A program made the position numbers and the translations under genes. From contig NZ_CP120375.1 of NCBI RefSeq assembly GCF_029892065.1, positions 496,001-560,000 on the forward strand: DNA of 64,000 nucleotides, given 5' to 3'. Positions 19,830 through 29,440 of this stretch are shown in pieces (within the stretch, counting starts at the first letter, position 1; every line of letters begins with the position of its first letter). This stretch comes from Sinorhizobium garamanticum. GTDB taxonomy: Bacteria; Pseudomonadota; Alphaproteobacteria; Rhizobiales; Rhizobiaceae. Under the pieces are notes generated by a model. The model saw nothing but the letters and a program-made list of their open reading frames with translations. It was not told the origin of the DNA and did not search any database.

Positions 19830-19959
19830 TTCCGATTTCAAAGACGTGCTCTGGAGTTGGAGAAGCCCAGATTGCAAATGTAACGATTTATCGGTTTGGC
19901 ACACCAGGCTTCGATAGTAGTAGCCTCGTGGGGCAATATACCTTCGGAGTTCGACTATG
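19830..19959 (+). repeat. vir promoter repeat, copy 2
   Basis: This is the second copy of the virF promoter segment. It ends in an ATG (19957) that opens a 31-codon frame ([17 protein letters not shown]...), which is unrelated to the VirF start and ends before virA. It probably once drove another effector. Confidence 0.7.
19871..19884 (+). promoter_or_regulatory. vir box upstream of truncated virA
   Basis: aTTGCAAATGTAAC matches all 14 positions of RTTDCAWWTGHAAY. It lies about 180 bases upstream of the virA start codon at 20066. Confidence 0.82.
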
Positions 19960-20065
19960 TTGAAAGTGCATCCCGCCTCTCTGGCCTTCAGACGGGCCAC
20001 TGACCAATGCTCGAAGCGCGACTTTGGAAGGCCACGCCTTGTCAAAATCTGAGCGAGTGGACGGC

Positions 20066-21796
20066 ATGATTTTCCTGGTCGCGCTTTCGATATTCCTTTG
20101 TGTTTCTGTAGTCGCTCTAATTTCAAGGTTGCGTCTGCAGACCAATCGGTTGGCAAGGCACTTGGAGTTTGAAGCGGCGATGAAGGAGATTGGGACTTGC
20201 TTTAGAGGTGGTGAAGCAAGTAAGGGGACGCTAACCTCCTCGACCCAAGCAGCACTTCGAGTTCTTCAGCGCTTTTTCAATGCTGATCAGTGCGCGCTGG
20301 CACTCTTGGACGTTCGCACGGGGGGGGAAGCTGAGTGTTTCGCCGCAACCACTCCTGGGCCTATCTGGAAGAATGCTCGGCTGCTTGAAATCGCCTCTCG
20401 TGCCAAGGGAGAGGAGAGGAAGCCAGTATTTGACATCGTTTCCGCGCGAAAAGTTCGCTCCGTTGGTGAGGGGATTTCTGGTCTTTGTCACATGCTCGCC
20501 TTGAAGGCTTCCGAGGAGCTAGTCGCGGTTTGTTGCCTTGTCTATGAGCGGGATCGTCCACGACCCTGTTCCAGTGAGCTCCAATTTCTTGAGAGCGCTA
20601 CTGGTCGCGTCTGCAATTACCTAGATCTTCGACGTAAGGAGACGGAGCGTAATCTTCTGGAGAGGCAGTTGGAACATGCGGAGCGCCTAAAGACTGCCGG
20701 CACACTTGCAGGTGGCATCGCTCATGAATTCAACAACATCTTAGGTGCAATCATCGGCTATGCCGAGATGGCCCACAGTCTTCTGCGTCGCCCCTCGAGG
20801 ACTCGAGGTTACATCGGCCAAATTATCTTGGCAGGCTACCGAGCGAGGCTGATCATTGACCAGACCCTCGCTTTAAGCCGAAATCGGGCGCGCATAGCCA
20901 AGCCCTTCAACCTCTCCGAGGTGGTTATGGATTTAGCTCCGTTGCTGCGCGTTGCGTGTCCTGCGGACGTAGAGCTGCACTTCAAAATTGACGAAAGACA
21001 GAAGGTAATCGAAGGGAGCCCATTGGAAATACAGCAGATCCTGATGAACCTCTGCAAGAATGCCTCGGAGGCTTTCTCGAATGAAGGCCGCATTGAGGTC
21101 AGCGTCTCTCACACTGTTGTTTCACAATCGAAGACACTTGCTCGCGGCACTTTACCAGCCGGAGACTATGTCCTCCTCTCCGTCTGTGATGACGGCGAAG
21201 GCATTGCTGAATCGGTGCTACCACATATTTTTGAGCCGTTTTTCACCACGCGCTCTCGTTCCGGCGGAACGGGACTGGGCCTCGCTGCGGTGCACGGCCA
21301 TGTGGGCGCACTTGCAGGATACATTGACGTTGTCTCAAGGGTTGGGCGAGGTACGCACTTCAACATCTACTTACCGCGATCCCCGAAGGAGCCAGTCAGT
21401 ATTGACACCTTTTTTGGACCTTGCAATACACCGTTTGGTAATGGAGAGATCGTCGCAGTAGTGGAGCCAGATCCAACGACGCTGGCGGCATTTGAGGACA
21501 AGATTGCCGCGTTGGGCTATGAGCCAGTCGGCTTCAGGACGTTCGAACGTCTTTGCGACTGGATCTTGGGGGGCAAAGCCGCCGATCTTATTGTGGCGGA
21601 CCATTCGTCACTTCCCGGGCGACAACACGCTGACGAAGTGCGCGCCCCCCTCAAGACAGTGCCCGTTATCATCGTGGGAGCAACTAACCTTAATATGCCA
21701 CTAGCGGCTGATGACGCGGCTTCCGCCCTTGCGCTGACTAAACCAGTGTCATCTAGGGTCCTGGCGCATGCAATTCGTACGATGATCAGGACCTGA
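20066..21796 (+). CDS. virA: VirA hybrid histidine kinase lacking sensor N-terminus
   Basis: From the ATG at 20066 the protein has 576 residues (590 from an in-frame TTG at 20024). It matches VirA from its second membrane helix onward: [20 protein letters not shown], then the linker ([25 protein letters not shown]), the kinase ([19 protein letters not shown] with the phospho-His; [13 protein letters not shown] as the ATP lid) and the C-terminal receiver-like domain. In Agrobacterium VirA the His is residue 474; here it is about 220, so some 240 residues (first membrane helix and periplasmic domain, which binds ChvE) are absent. The linker that senses phenolics is retained. It may be partly constitutive or non-functional. 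Confidence 0.88.
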   Translation: MIFLVALSIFLCVSVVALISRLRLQTNRLARHLEFEAAMKEIGTCFRGGEASKGTLTSSTQAALRVLQRFFNADQCALALLDVRTGGEAECFAATTPGPIWKNARLLEIASRAKGEERKPVFDIVSARKVRSVGEGISGLCHMLALKASEELVAVCCLVYERDRPRPCSSELQFLESATGRVCNYLDLRRKETERNLLERQLEHAERLKTAGTLAGGIAHEFNNILGAIIGYAEMAHSLLRRPSRTRGYIGQIILAGYRARLIIDQTLALSRNRARIAKPFNLSEVVMDLAPLLRVACPADVELHFKIDERQKVIEGSPLEIQQILMNLCKNASEAFSNEGRIEVSVSHTVVSQSKTLARGTLPAGDYVLLSVCDDGEGIAESVLPHIFEPFFTTRSRSGGTGLGLAAVHGHVGALAGYIDVVSRVGRGTHFNIYLPRSPKEPVSIDTFFGPCNTPFGNGEIVAVVEPDPTTLAAFEDKIAALGYEPVGFRTFERLCDWILGGKAADLIVADHSSLPGRQHADEVRAPLKTVPVIIVGATNLNMPLAADDAASALALTKPVSSRVLAHAIRTMIRT

Positions 21797-21884
21797 AATT
21801 GAATGGCAAACTGAGACCGCTCGGCATCGCTGCGCTAGAGGATAAGATCGTCCAGCAGGCGGTGACGACGGTCCTGAATGCCTG
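21797..21884 (+). pseudogene. group II intron reverse transcriptase fragment
   Basis: Directly after virA, about 28 codons read NGKLRPLGIAALEDKIVQQA followed by VTTVLNA, the RT2/RT3 block of group II intron maturases. Nothing else of the intron is present. Confidence 0.65.
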
Positions 21885-22045
21885 ATCAGCCTGTCCGATG
21901 GCGGTAAGGATGCAGATGTTGTGCGCGAATTCGACGTTGCCAAGGGTGAATTCGTAAAGGAGGGCTTCGTCCTGCCCGAAGGCAAGCAGTCGGTGACCTG
22001 GGTGGACGAGAACACCATGTATGTGACCCAAATTCGAGGGCTGGA
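21882..22045 (+). pseudogene. prolyl oligopeptidase (S9A) fragment
   Basis: LISLSDGGKDADVVREFDVA followed by KGEFVKEGFVLPEGKQSVTW and VDENTMYVTQ matches the beta-propeller of S9A peptidases. The match ends abruptly near 22045, although the frame stays open to 22448 with unrelated sequence. There is no catalytic domain. Confidence 0.6.
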
Positions 22046-22730
22046 AGTCATCGTTTCCCCTTCTGGCACCGACGCTCACATGCTCGCCTCCAAATTGGTC
22101 GCAGGAAGCTCCCCCGCAAAGACGTTGGCAATTATGGTCCAATCGGAAGAGACGGGGAGTGGGGTCGGGCATGCTTTGGCTATGCATTCTCCGCACCGCG
22201 AGAGTGGTGGAACAGCGGTTAATCCAGCGGATCCAATTGATGTTAGATCGATAGCAGTTCGCATGGAGTGTTCCAGTCTCCGACCTATGGCGGCCGTCGA
22301 TGATGAACTCGAGGCAATAGTATCGGCTGCGATAACACGATACAGCCGTATTTTGAAAAGAGTTCCCGGCGCAGGTCATTATTCTGCGCCAGCACACGAG
22401 AGGCGGGTGCTCTGGCCGGGACTGCTGCGGAGATCTCGAAGCGGGTGATAGATCCGGAGCAGTCGGCAGGCTTTCCCGTTGTTCTGCCGAGCCTCGAAGT
22501 GGCGCGGGGTGTGTCAATCGGCACTGAACTTTTGCATGCCGGTTCACAACGTGGGCGACGTCCGACGGCGAGCCCCTCTTGAGGCGTTCGGTCGCCAACC
22601 ACTGTTACCGCCAAGAATACCGCCTGGTGCGCGCAGGCCGTTGCCGATGGTTGAGCGGTCAGCCGGGTCAGCAAAGGAAAGGTGGGCCGTTGCTCGCACT
22701 CACTTTTGACCGCACCTTCCGGATCGTGGT
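22046..22730. other. no recognisable gene
   Basis: Open frames on both strands here have no family motifs or good starts. It appears to be mixed remnants between the S9 peptidase fragment and IS66. Confidence 0.45.
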
Positions 22731-23236
22731 GTGATTGACGATGTTGAGCTCGAACGAGGGCTTGGGCATATGTCGATTTCACAGCTTACGCCTAGGTCCA
22801 AAGATGAGGAGCCGGTGCGCCGGTTCGAGGTTTTCACGGGCAGCGGCCGACGGCGCGAGTTGAGCGACGACCGGAAGGCGCAGATTGTTGCGGAAAGCTA
22901 TGAGCCGGGCGTCACGGTCTGCGCGGTGGGCGGCGTCATGGATTGACCTCTCAGCAGTTGTTCACCTGGCGTCGGCTCGCTCGGAAACCGCTCGATGCTT
23001 TGCCCGTCGCCGAGGACGTTCCGATGTTTGCGCCAGCGGTGCTGGATCGGCCCGCGAAGCCTGTAGCGAAAGAGCACGACTTGACGTCTACGAACGCCGC
23101 CGGGTCTCTCCTTCCGAAAACCCCGTGGACCGGTCAATTCCTCATCCCGATCTGTCCACCTCGAGCGGCGCACTCCACATCGGCTCTGATTGACGCGGAT
23201 TTTTTGCCGGGAAACCAAGCGCGTCGCTCAGCGTAA
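22731..23236 (+). pseudogene. IS66-family TnpA (OrfA) remnant
   Basis: The first frame contains RRFEVFTGSGRRRELSDDRK and AQIVAESYEPGVTVCAV, the helix-turn-helix accessory protein of IS66. It stops near 22946, and the adjacent frame continues with LTSQQLFTWRRLARKPLDA. The frameshift falls inside the HTH. The TnpB and TnpC genes of IS66 are absent. Confidence 0.75.
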
Positions 23237-23376
23237 GCTCCAATTCACTTCTTTTTACCCTTTTTAACATTTGCGAAGCCCCCAGTTAACCGCCGGCATG
23301 ACACTACCGGGCCAGCTCTTCTCTCTCGCTAACGGCGTCTGAGAAGAGCGACTGTCTCAAAAACGGGTTACTGCTC

Positions 23377-23784
23377 ATGGTTGTTGCCGCTCCTCGGAAC
23401 CGCCTTCACTCGACCTACCTATCCCGAGTGGCCGCCGAAGCCAGAACACGACTGCGGCTAAAGAGAAGCTGCCATTTCTTGGTGCGCCTAGTCTATCCGG
23501 CCCGGGCTTTACGGAACCTGACGGTGGTCAAGGCTGCCGTTGTCGAAATATCTGAAAGCGGTGCCCGAATAAGAACAAACTATTCTGTGGTTCCGGATCA
23601 CTTTTACATCGTGCTTGGAAACTACGACTACTTTATCGGAGCGACCGTATTTCACCGTTCGAAGAACGAAATTGAGGTGGAGTTCATCAAAGAGCAACCT
23701 TCGCGACTTGTTAACATTCTCTCGCGTGTCCAGTTTCCACTCGCGACTATCCATGATCTGAAGAGGGTTCTCGAGACCAATTGA
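23377..23784 (+). CDS. possible PilZ-like protein
   Basis: This 135-residue protein contains AAVVEISESGARIRTNY, which resembles the D/N-x-S-x-x-G core of PilZ domains; the upstream RLRLKRSCHFLVRLVYPARAL supplies basic residues where the RxxxR switch would be. It may bind cyclic di-GMP, which would fit the EAL protein 0.9 kb downstream. The classical RxxxR is not clearly conserved, so the function remains a guess. Confidence 0.5.
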   Translation: MVVAAPRNRLHSTYLSRVAAEARTRLRLKRSCHFLVRLVYPARALRNLTVVKAAVVEISESGARIRTNYSVVPDHFYIVLGNYDYFIGATVFHRSKNEIEVEFIKEQPSRLVNILSRVQFPLATIHDLKRVLETN

Positions 23785-23847
23785 TACGCTTCCGCCTCAC
23801 CTTTAGCCGATGTTGCGGCGCCAGGCGCGGCTGGCAGCTTTCCGTAC

Positions 23848-24645
23848 GTGAGGGACCATTTCCGGAAATGTGGGCTTTATCAGGTTTGGCCTAACTGGGA
23901 GCCTGACGCATTGGATATCCTATTAATCGAAGACGACGATCTGGTGGCAAAGACGATCATCCACTGCTGGCCGGTGCCGGGAGACAATATTCGTTTGCTT
24001 TCAAGCTACAAGCAATGCCTGCGGACGATCCATAGTGCTGAAATTGACTTCTTCGACGGTGCGATCGTTGACGTAAATTTGCCGGACGGGAACGGGCTGG
24101 AGATACTCCGCACAGTCAGGAGGCACTCGGACATCCCTCTGATCTTGATTTCGGGGACAGGAAGCCCGGAGAGTCGGGCAACCGCCTTGGATGCGGGCGC
24201 CGACGACTATGTGATGAAGCCGTTTTCGGTTCGTGAACTTCAGGCGCGCCTTACGCGCGTTGTGGCAAAATCAGGGAGCATGCGCTTCGATGTTCCTCCG
24301 GGCGAGTTGGCGATTGGAAGCGTTAACTGTGATCTGGCCAGGAGAGCCTTAATGTGCGGCGGCAAAACGTTGCCCCTTACCGATCTCGAAGCACGGCTGC
24401 TGTCAGAACTCAACAGAAGCCGCGGACGGGCCTGTAGCAAATCGCAGCTTTCGAAGCACGCCTGCTTCAGGGAATATGACCCTGGCGACAAGACGGTGGA
24501 TGTGTATATCTCCAGACTGAGAAGAAAGGTCGGAGAGTTGGATTCGAAGAGCGTGGAGTATCTGCAGACGGTCCGTGGCGTCGGATATCGTCTACTTACG
24601 TCAGTGGAGAGCAATCGTGCGCCAAACACGCCGACACTCAAGTGA
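23848..24645 (+). CDS. OmpR-family response regulator
   Basis: This 265-residue protein (GTG start; an internal TTG at 23911 gives a start closer to the receiver) has a receiver domain with EDDD, the phospho-Asp in AIVDVNLPDGNG, and KPFSVREL. A winged-helix DNA-binding domain follows (LTDLEARLLSELNRS, DKTVDVYISRLRRKVGE, VRGVGYRL). It is not VirG. Its last four bases overlap the frame of the EAL gene, so the two are probably cotranscribed. Confidence 0.85.
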   Translation: MRDHFRKCGLYQVWPNWEPDALDILLIEDDDLVAKTIIHCWPVPGDNIRLLSSYKQCLRTIHSAEIDFFDGAIVDVNLPDGNGLEILRTVRRHSDIPLILISGTGSPESRATALDAGADDYVMKPFSVRELQARLTRVVAKSGSMRFDVPPGELAIGSVNCDLARRALMCGGKTLPLTDLEARLLSELNRSRGRACSKSQLSKHACFREYDPGDKTVDVYISRLRRKVGELDSKSVEYLQTVRGVGYRLLTSVESNRAPNTPTLK

Positions 24646-24656
24646 GGAGGTTCGAA

Positions 24657-25808
24657 GTGAAAGCGGTGATTGTTGATGACGATGAGGAGATCTGCGAGCT
24701 TCTGGCATGCCAACTGCAGCTCCTGGGAGTCGAGGCGCGCGCGGTTGCAAGAGCCAGCGACGTGCTCGACACTGTGAAGCGGGAGAGCCCCGACATTGTG
24801 TTTGTCGACTTGTCTCTCGGCGATGCCGACGGAATTGATGTTTTTCATGTGCTCCGGGATATCGGGTTTTTGGGGGCTCTCGTTATAGTGAGCGGTCATC
24901 CTGATATCGTGCTTCGTCACGCGAGGGACGTAGCCCTCCGCGCGGGCTTGGACGCAAAGGCACCACTGAAAAAGCCGTTCCGGCTGCAAGATTTGAGAGG
25001 TGTTCTAGACGAGGCGAGGAGTGGCCCAGCGGCGAATCTGGCGCGCGTGTTGAAAATAGTTCCCGACGGGCTCTTGCGGGAGGGGCTTCAGAAGGATTGG
25101 ATCGAATTCTGGTTTCAGCCGAAGGTTGAGCTCAAGACTGGCCTCATAAAGGGGGCAGAGTGCTTGGCTCGAATCAGACACCCGACCGCAGGTCTGCTCT
25201 TTCCCGGCCAGTTCTTGCCCTCGGCTGACGACAACGATCTTCATGAACTCGCCATCAGGGCGGCGAAGGCCGCGGCAAAAGCCGCAGCACTCGATTTACT
25301 TGATGGTGTCCCGCTCCGATTCTCGATAAACGTTTCCACCCGAAACATGAAGCAGCCGGCGTTGATTTTTCAACTAAAGAGAATTCGTGACGGTGCGGTT
25401 AGGCCCGTAGACCTGGTCCTGGAGATCACCGAAAGCGATCTTGGCGGTGATAGCTCCGTTTGCCAAGCGTTTGCGACACGCGCTGTCTTGCATGGCTTCA
25501 AGATTTCAATCGATGATTTTGGCTGCGGTTACGCCACCTTTGAACGGCTGCGGCACACACCCTTCTCTGAACTTAAATTGGATCGATCTGTCGTAGATGG
25601 ATGTTCAGGCGACCGCTGTTTGAGAAATATCTGCGTCGCGACCATCCAGTTGGCTCACGGCTTTGACGCACTTGCAGTTGCGGAAGGCGTCGAGACGCAG
25701 GAGGATGCCGCCGTTCTTGCCGACATCGGCTGTGACATAGCGCAAGGTTATCTCTTTGCACCCGCATTGCCTCTGAAGGAATTTGCGGCATACGTTCGAG
25801 CCCCATGA
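24657..25808 (+). CDS. receiver-EAL cyclic di-GMP phosphodiesterase
   Basis: From the GTG at 24657, preceded by GAGGAGG, the protein has 383 residues. Residues 1-120 form a receiver (VDDDEE, phospho-Asp in VFVDLSLGDADG, Lys in LKKPFR). Residues 140-380 form an EAL domain with ECLARI (ExLxR), INVSTRN, LEITESD, IDDFGCGYATF, LKLDRS and VAEGVETQED, so all metal and general-base residues appear present. It should hydrolyse cyclic di-GMP under phosphorelay control, probably with the adjacent regulator or the hybrid kinase downstream on the other strand. Confidence 0.87.
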   Translation: MKAVIVDDDEEICELLACQLQLLGVEARAVARASDVLDTVKRESPDIVFVDLSLGDADGIDVFHVLRDIGFLGALVIVSGHPDIVLRHARDVALRAGLDAKAPLKKPFRLQDLRGVLDEARSGPAANLARVLKIVPDGLLREGLQKDWIEFWFQPKVELKTGLIKGAECLARIRHPTAGLLFPGQFLPSADDNDLHELAIRAAKAAAKAAALDLLDGVPLRFSINVSTRNMKQPALIFQLKRIRDGAVRPVDLVLEITESDLGGDSSVCQAFATRAVLHGFKISIDDFGCGYATFERLRHTPFSELKLDRSVVDGCSGDRCLRNICVATIQLAHGFDALAVAEGVETQEDAAVLADIGCDIAQGYLFAPALPLKEFAAYVRAP

Positions 25809-25897
25809 AGCCCGTTACAGGACCAAAGTATTCACTCAAGTCCTAAGCTGTACCACCTGCTCCCGATGATATTGGTGAGCGCAAGTCCGAACTGCGT

Positions 25898-28216
25898 TCA
25901 TAAACTGTCCCGTCCTCTCTTGCCATCGAGTATCAGGCGAATCTTGGCAGCCAGTTCCCTTGGTCGATAAGGCTTTTTGAGAAAGTGGAGCCCAGGATCG
26001 AGCCCACCTTGATGAGTTATGAAGTCCTCTGTGTATCCGGAAGTAAATAAAATGGGTATCTCCGGTCGAATCCGACGAGCTTCCTCCGCCAATTGACCTC
26101 CATTCAGACCACCTGGCATGATTACGTCGGTGAACAGAAGGTCGATGTCAGAGACCTCTCTCAGAATGTCCGAAGCCTCTTGACCGTTCCCGGCGGCAAT
26201 GATCCGGTAGCCAAAATTTTCGAGCTGCGCGGCTACATAGCTCAAGACCAGCCCATTGTCCTCCACCAGAAGAATTTTCTCCGTTCCTTGAGGCACGACG
26301 GCCTTTTCCGGGCTCGATCTCGTCTCCTCCTCGCCCCGAACAGCTCTTGGAAGATAAATCTTGACTGTCGTTCCCCGGCCGGGCTCCGAGTAGATCTTGA
26401 CGTGTCCATTCGACTGCTTGGCAAAACCAAAGACCATGCTGAGTCCGAGGCCGCTGCCCTTCCCAGTTTCCTTGGTTGTAAAGAACGGCTCGAAGGCGCG
26501 CGCGAGGATTTGGGGTTGCATCCCAATCCCCGTGTCGGAGATGGTCACTACTACGTATTGGCCGGGAGCAATCTCTGCGCCACAATCTGCATAGTTTTGA
26601 TTGAGAGAGAGATTTCCGGTTTCGATCGTCAGTCGCCCGCCGCGAGGCATCGCATCGCGCGCATTGAGGCAAAGGTTCAGGATCGCAGTCTCGAGTCCGG
26701 AGGGATCGACAAGGGCATTCCAGAGGTCGGCTGATTGGATGAATTCGATTTCTATTTCCGCGGAAAGCGCCCGCCGCAGCAGACCGTCCATATCCTTCAG
26801 CAGCGAATTAAGATCGACCACTTGCGGCTCGAGAGCCTGCCGGCGGGCGAAGGCGAGCAGGCGGTGAACGAGATCAGCACCTCGTTGAGCGGCCGCTGAT
26901 GTCATCTCTGCAAGGTGGCGAAGGCTCTTGTCCTCGCTCAGCCGTTCGGCGAGGACCTCCGCGTTGCCCAAGATGACCGTTAGAAGATTATTGAAGTCAT
27001 GCGCGATGCCCCCCGTCAGCCGTCCCACTGCCTCAAGCTTTTGGGCTTGCCTCAGTTGCTCCTCTATCGCAAGCCGTCTCGTTATGTCCGAGTTAATCGA
27101 GAGAATGGAATGCGGACTAGCAGTACTGTCCCGCATCAGGGAACAGCGGGCCTCCACTGTAATGCAGCTCCCATCCCTGCGCCGTTGCGCGATCTCGCCA
27201 GTCCATTCCCCAGTATCCACGACAGCGGCGGCGTAAGCGAGGGAATTGAAGTCATCGCCATAAAGCAGCGGTCCAACCGATTGGCCGAGTGCTTCTTCCG
27301 CCGTCCACCCGTAGATTCGCTCTGCCCCCTTATTCCAAAACAGAATCCTATGGTCGATACCATGAACGATAATCGCATCCCGGGCCATGTCGAGAAGCGC
27401 CGCCTGATGGGCAAGCTTATCTTCCGCTTCCTTGCGTGCCGTAACGTCAGTCATGCCACCGACACATCGAACCGGCTTTCCCTGGCGGTCGTAGATGATG
27501 TATCCAGAATCCTCAACATACGCGATCGAGCCATCGCCACGAAAGAATCTGTATTGATCCTCCCATGTTTGTTCCCTCGAATCGAGCGCCGATTGCGTGG
27601 AACGCAACACACGCTCTAGGTCGTCCGGGTGAACATGTGTCTTCCAAAACTCCAGATTGCGACGACTCTCTTCAGGAGAGTGGCAAAATACTACCTTGAG
27701 GCCCTCGCTCCACCACATGGTGTCCGTAACAATGTTCCAATCCCAAATCACGTCAGCAGTTACGTTTGAGACTGCGCGAAACAACTCCTCGCTTTCACGA
27801 ATCTTCTGTTCAGCAGCCAGGCGCTGAGTTACATCTAGGGCCATAATCAGCCTTGCATTTCGACCTTCGAAGTCGAAGGCATGGGACGATATCTCTACGA
27901 AGATGATCCGGCCGTCCTTGAGACAATGCCGGAAGACGCTTGGCTGCTCGACGCCAAGGCAGCCCTTGGCTACACTTTCCAACAAGTCTGGCACGTCTTC
28001 GCGGGGACGAATGTCCCTGATGGTCATCTTAAGGAAATCCTGCCGAGAGTAGCCGTAGTGGGCAACGGCAGCGTTGTTTACCATGAGGAAACGGAGCGTT
28101 TCGGTGTCGTACACCCACATTGGTTGTGGGTGAGAATCGAATAGCTGTACGTAGTGTGATTCACTTTGTAGCGGGGCGCTGCGACTATCATGGGTCATCA
28201 TCGGGGGTTGTACCAT
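25898..28216 (-). CDS. PAS-domain hybrid histidine kinase
   Basis: This 772-residue protein has no clear membrane segment and is likely a cytoplasmic sensor. Three PAS domains are visible (about residues 22-135, 145-265 and 275-395; for example VYDTETLRFLMVNNAAVAHY and WNKGAERIYGWTAEEALGQS). The dimerisation helix carries LTGGIAHDFNNLLTVILGN, then the ATPase domain (NLCLNARDAMPRGG, DTGIGM, GKGSGLGLSMVFGF), then a receiver (LLVEDN, LLFTDVIMPGGLNG, LKKPYRP). It is convergent with the receiver-EAL gene. The signal is unknown. Confidence 0.87.
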   Translation of the reverse strand: MVQPPMMTHDSRSAPLQSESHYVQLFDSHPQPMWVYDTETLRFLMVNNAAVAHYGYSRQDFLKMTIRDIRPREDVPDLLESVAKGCLGVEQPSVFRHCLKDGRIIFVEISSHAFDFEGRNARLIMALDVTQRLAAEQKIRESEELFRAVSNVTADVIWDWNIVTDTMWWSEGLKVVFCHSPEESRRNLEFWKTHVHPDDLERVLRSTQSALDSREQTWEDQYRFFRGDGSIAYVEDSGYIIYDRQGKPVRCVGGMTDVTARKEAEDKLAHQAALLDMARDAIIVHGIDHRILFWNKGAERIYGWTAEEALGQSVGPLLYGDDFNSLAYAAAVVDTGEWTGEIAQRRRDGSCITVEARCSLMRDSTASPHSILSINSDITRRLAIEEQLRQAQKLEAVGRLTGGIAHDFNNLLTVILGNAEVLAERLSEDKSLRHLAEMTSAAAQRGADLVHRLLAFARRQALEPQVVDLNSLLKDMDGLLRRALSAEIEIEFIQSADLWNALVDPSGLETAILNLCLNARDAMPRGGRLTIETGNLSLNQNYADCGAEIAPGQYVVVTISDTGIGMQPQILARAFEPFFTTKETGKGSGLGLSMVFGFAKQSNGHVKIYSEPGRGTTVKIYLPRAVRGEEETRSSPEKAVVPQGTEKILLVEDNGLVLSYVAAQLENFGYRIIAAGNGQEASDILREVSDIDLLFTDVIMPGGLNGGQLAEEARRIRPEIPILFTSGYTEDFITHQGGLDPGLHFLKKPYRPRELAAKIRLILDGKRGRDSL

Positions 28217-28610
28217 CGCGATCGTCGAAGACCAAGACGATAGCTTGGCTCAGGGCTTCTTGATAAGGCGCTATTTTCGGCGAATTCGGTCTTTTTTCCG
28301 CTGGTCCCGCATCGATAGGGTCGATGACAGAGGAGCGAAACTTACGAAGAGCAAAGGGCCGCAGTCATTGACTTGCGCGAGGACCTAAGGCGCCTTGCCG
28401 GCGAGCCAGGTCGAAAGGATCGAAATGCTTCCTGCCTGAATACTGTCGCCTCATTGATAGAATCGTCAAAAGCCTATGAGGCGCTGCCGCCGACAGAACT
28501 TTGGTCTGACCACCGTACCGGAGTCTGACTCGTGGGCTCCACTCCGATCTCAAGAGTTTGCTAAGGACACCGCGCACGATCGTCCGGCTCGACACCGAGC
28601 CTTGCGCAAA
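28217..28610. other. intergenic; possible decayed ORF
   Basis: On the plus strand a frame of about 66 codons (28328-28528) reads RAAVIDLREDLRRLAGEPGR and SCLNTVASLIESSKAYEAL, which looks protein-like but has no start codon. I do not recognise it. Confidence 0.4.
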
Positions 28611-28620
28611 TTATCTATAA
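28611..28620. promoter_or_regulatory. BioR operator before bioR
   Basis: TTATCTATAA is the inverse complement of TTATAGATAA, the BioR box known from Agrobacterium and Brucella. It ends three bases before the bioR ATG, consistent with autoregulation. Confidence 0.85.
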
Positions 28621-28623
28621 AAA

Positions 28624-29280
28624 ATGACCACGAATGAAGACACGATTGCCAACCGCATCTGCCGCATTCTCGCGGAACGGATCGTGGCGGGTGAACTGGA
28701 GCCGGGCACCAAGCTCCGGCAGGATCACATCGCCGAGGAATTCGGCACAAGCCATGTCCCCGTGCGCGAAGCCTTGCGCAGGCTTGAAGCGCAGGGTCTC
28801 GCTGTCAGCGAGCCACGCCGCGGCGTACGGGTCGCCTCGTTCGGCCTCGAGGACGTTCGCGAGGTTGCCGAAATACGGGCAGCGCTCGAAGTGCTGGCGC
28901 TGCGTCATGCGGCGCCGCATCTTACGTCTGCTATCCTCGACCAGGCGGAGCGGGCGACCGTCGAAGCCGACAATGCCCACAATGTGCGCTCTTGGGAGGA
29001 GGCGAACCGTCGCTTCCATCGGTTGCTTCTGACGCCTTGCGGCATGCCGCGCCTGCTTGCGGCCATTGACGATCTGCATGCGGTCAGCGCCCGCTTCCTC
29101 TTTGCAACCTGGCGGTCGGACTGGGAGGTCAGGCCAGTCCACGACCACCGGGCGATCCTGGCTTTCCTTCGCCAAGGCAGGACCGAGAACGCCGTCGCCG
29201 TGCTTGAGCGCCACGTCCAGAGGATCGGGCAAAAGCCGATGAAAAGCGCTTCCGGCGGTGCCTTCGCGATCGTCGGCTGA
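28624..29280 (+). CDS. bioR: BioR, GntR-family biotin repressor
   Basis: This 218-residue protein has an N-terminal GntR winged helix (GTKLRQDHIAEEFGTSHVPV, REALRRLEAQGLAVSEPRRG) and a C-terminal all-helical FCD effector domain (IRAALEVLALRHAAP, ANRRFHRLLL, HDHRAILAFLRQG). FadR-subgroup regulators next to bio genes in Rhizobiales are BioR. It is transcribed with the bio genes, separated by about 210 bases, and both it and bioB carry BioR operators. Confidence 0.9.
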   Translation: MTTNEDTIANRICRILAERIVAGELEPGTKLRQDHIAEEFGTSHVPVREALRRLEAQGLAVSEPRRGVRVASFGLEDVREVAEIRAALEVLALRHAAPHLTSAILDQAERATVEADNAHNVRSWEEANRRFHRLLLTPCGMPRLLAAIDDLHAVSARFLFATWRSDWEVRPVHDHRAILAFLRQGRTENAVAVLERHVQRIGQKPMKSASGGAFAIVG

Positions 29281-29430
29281 TTGCCCCGTTCAGTCGATTG
29301 CTTTTGCAGCATTTTCTGGTTCCGAGCGGGGCGTCGTCATCGCCGGCCGTGTGATCTGGTATCCCGTAATGGTTGAAAGTTCGCAGCAGCTCTCCGGGCG
29401 GATGGTTGCGTCTCCGTCGTTGGGAAGAAA

Positions 29431-29440
29431 TTATAGATAA
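29431..29440. promoter_or_regulatory. BioR operator before bioB
   Basis: TTATAGATAA is a perfect BioR box 50 bases before the bioB start. A second, imperfect site (cTATCTATAt, 29450-29459, 8 of 10) lies nine bases further on. Confidence 0.85.
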
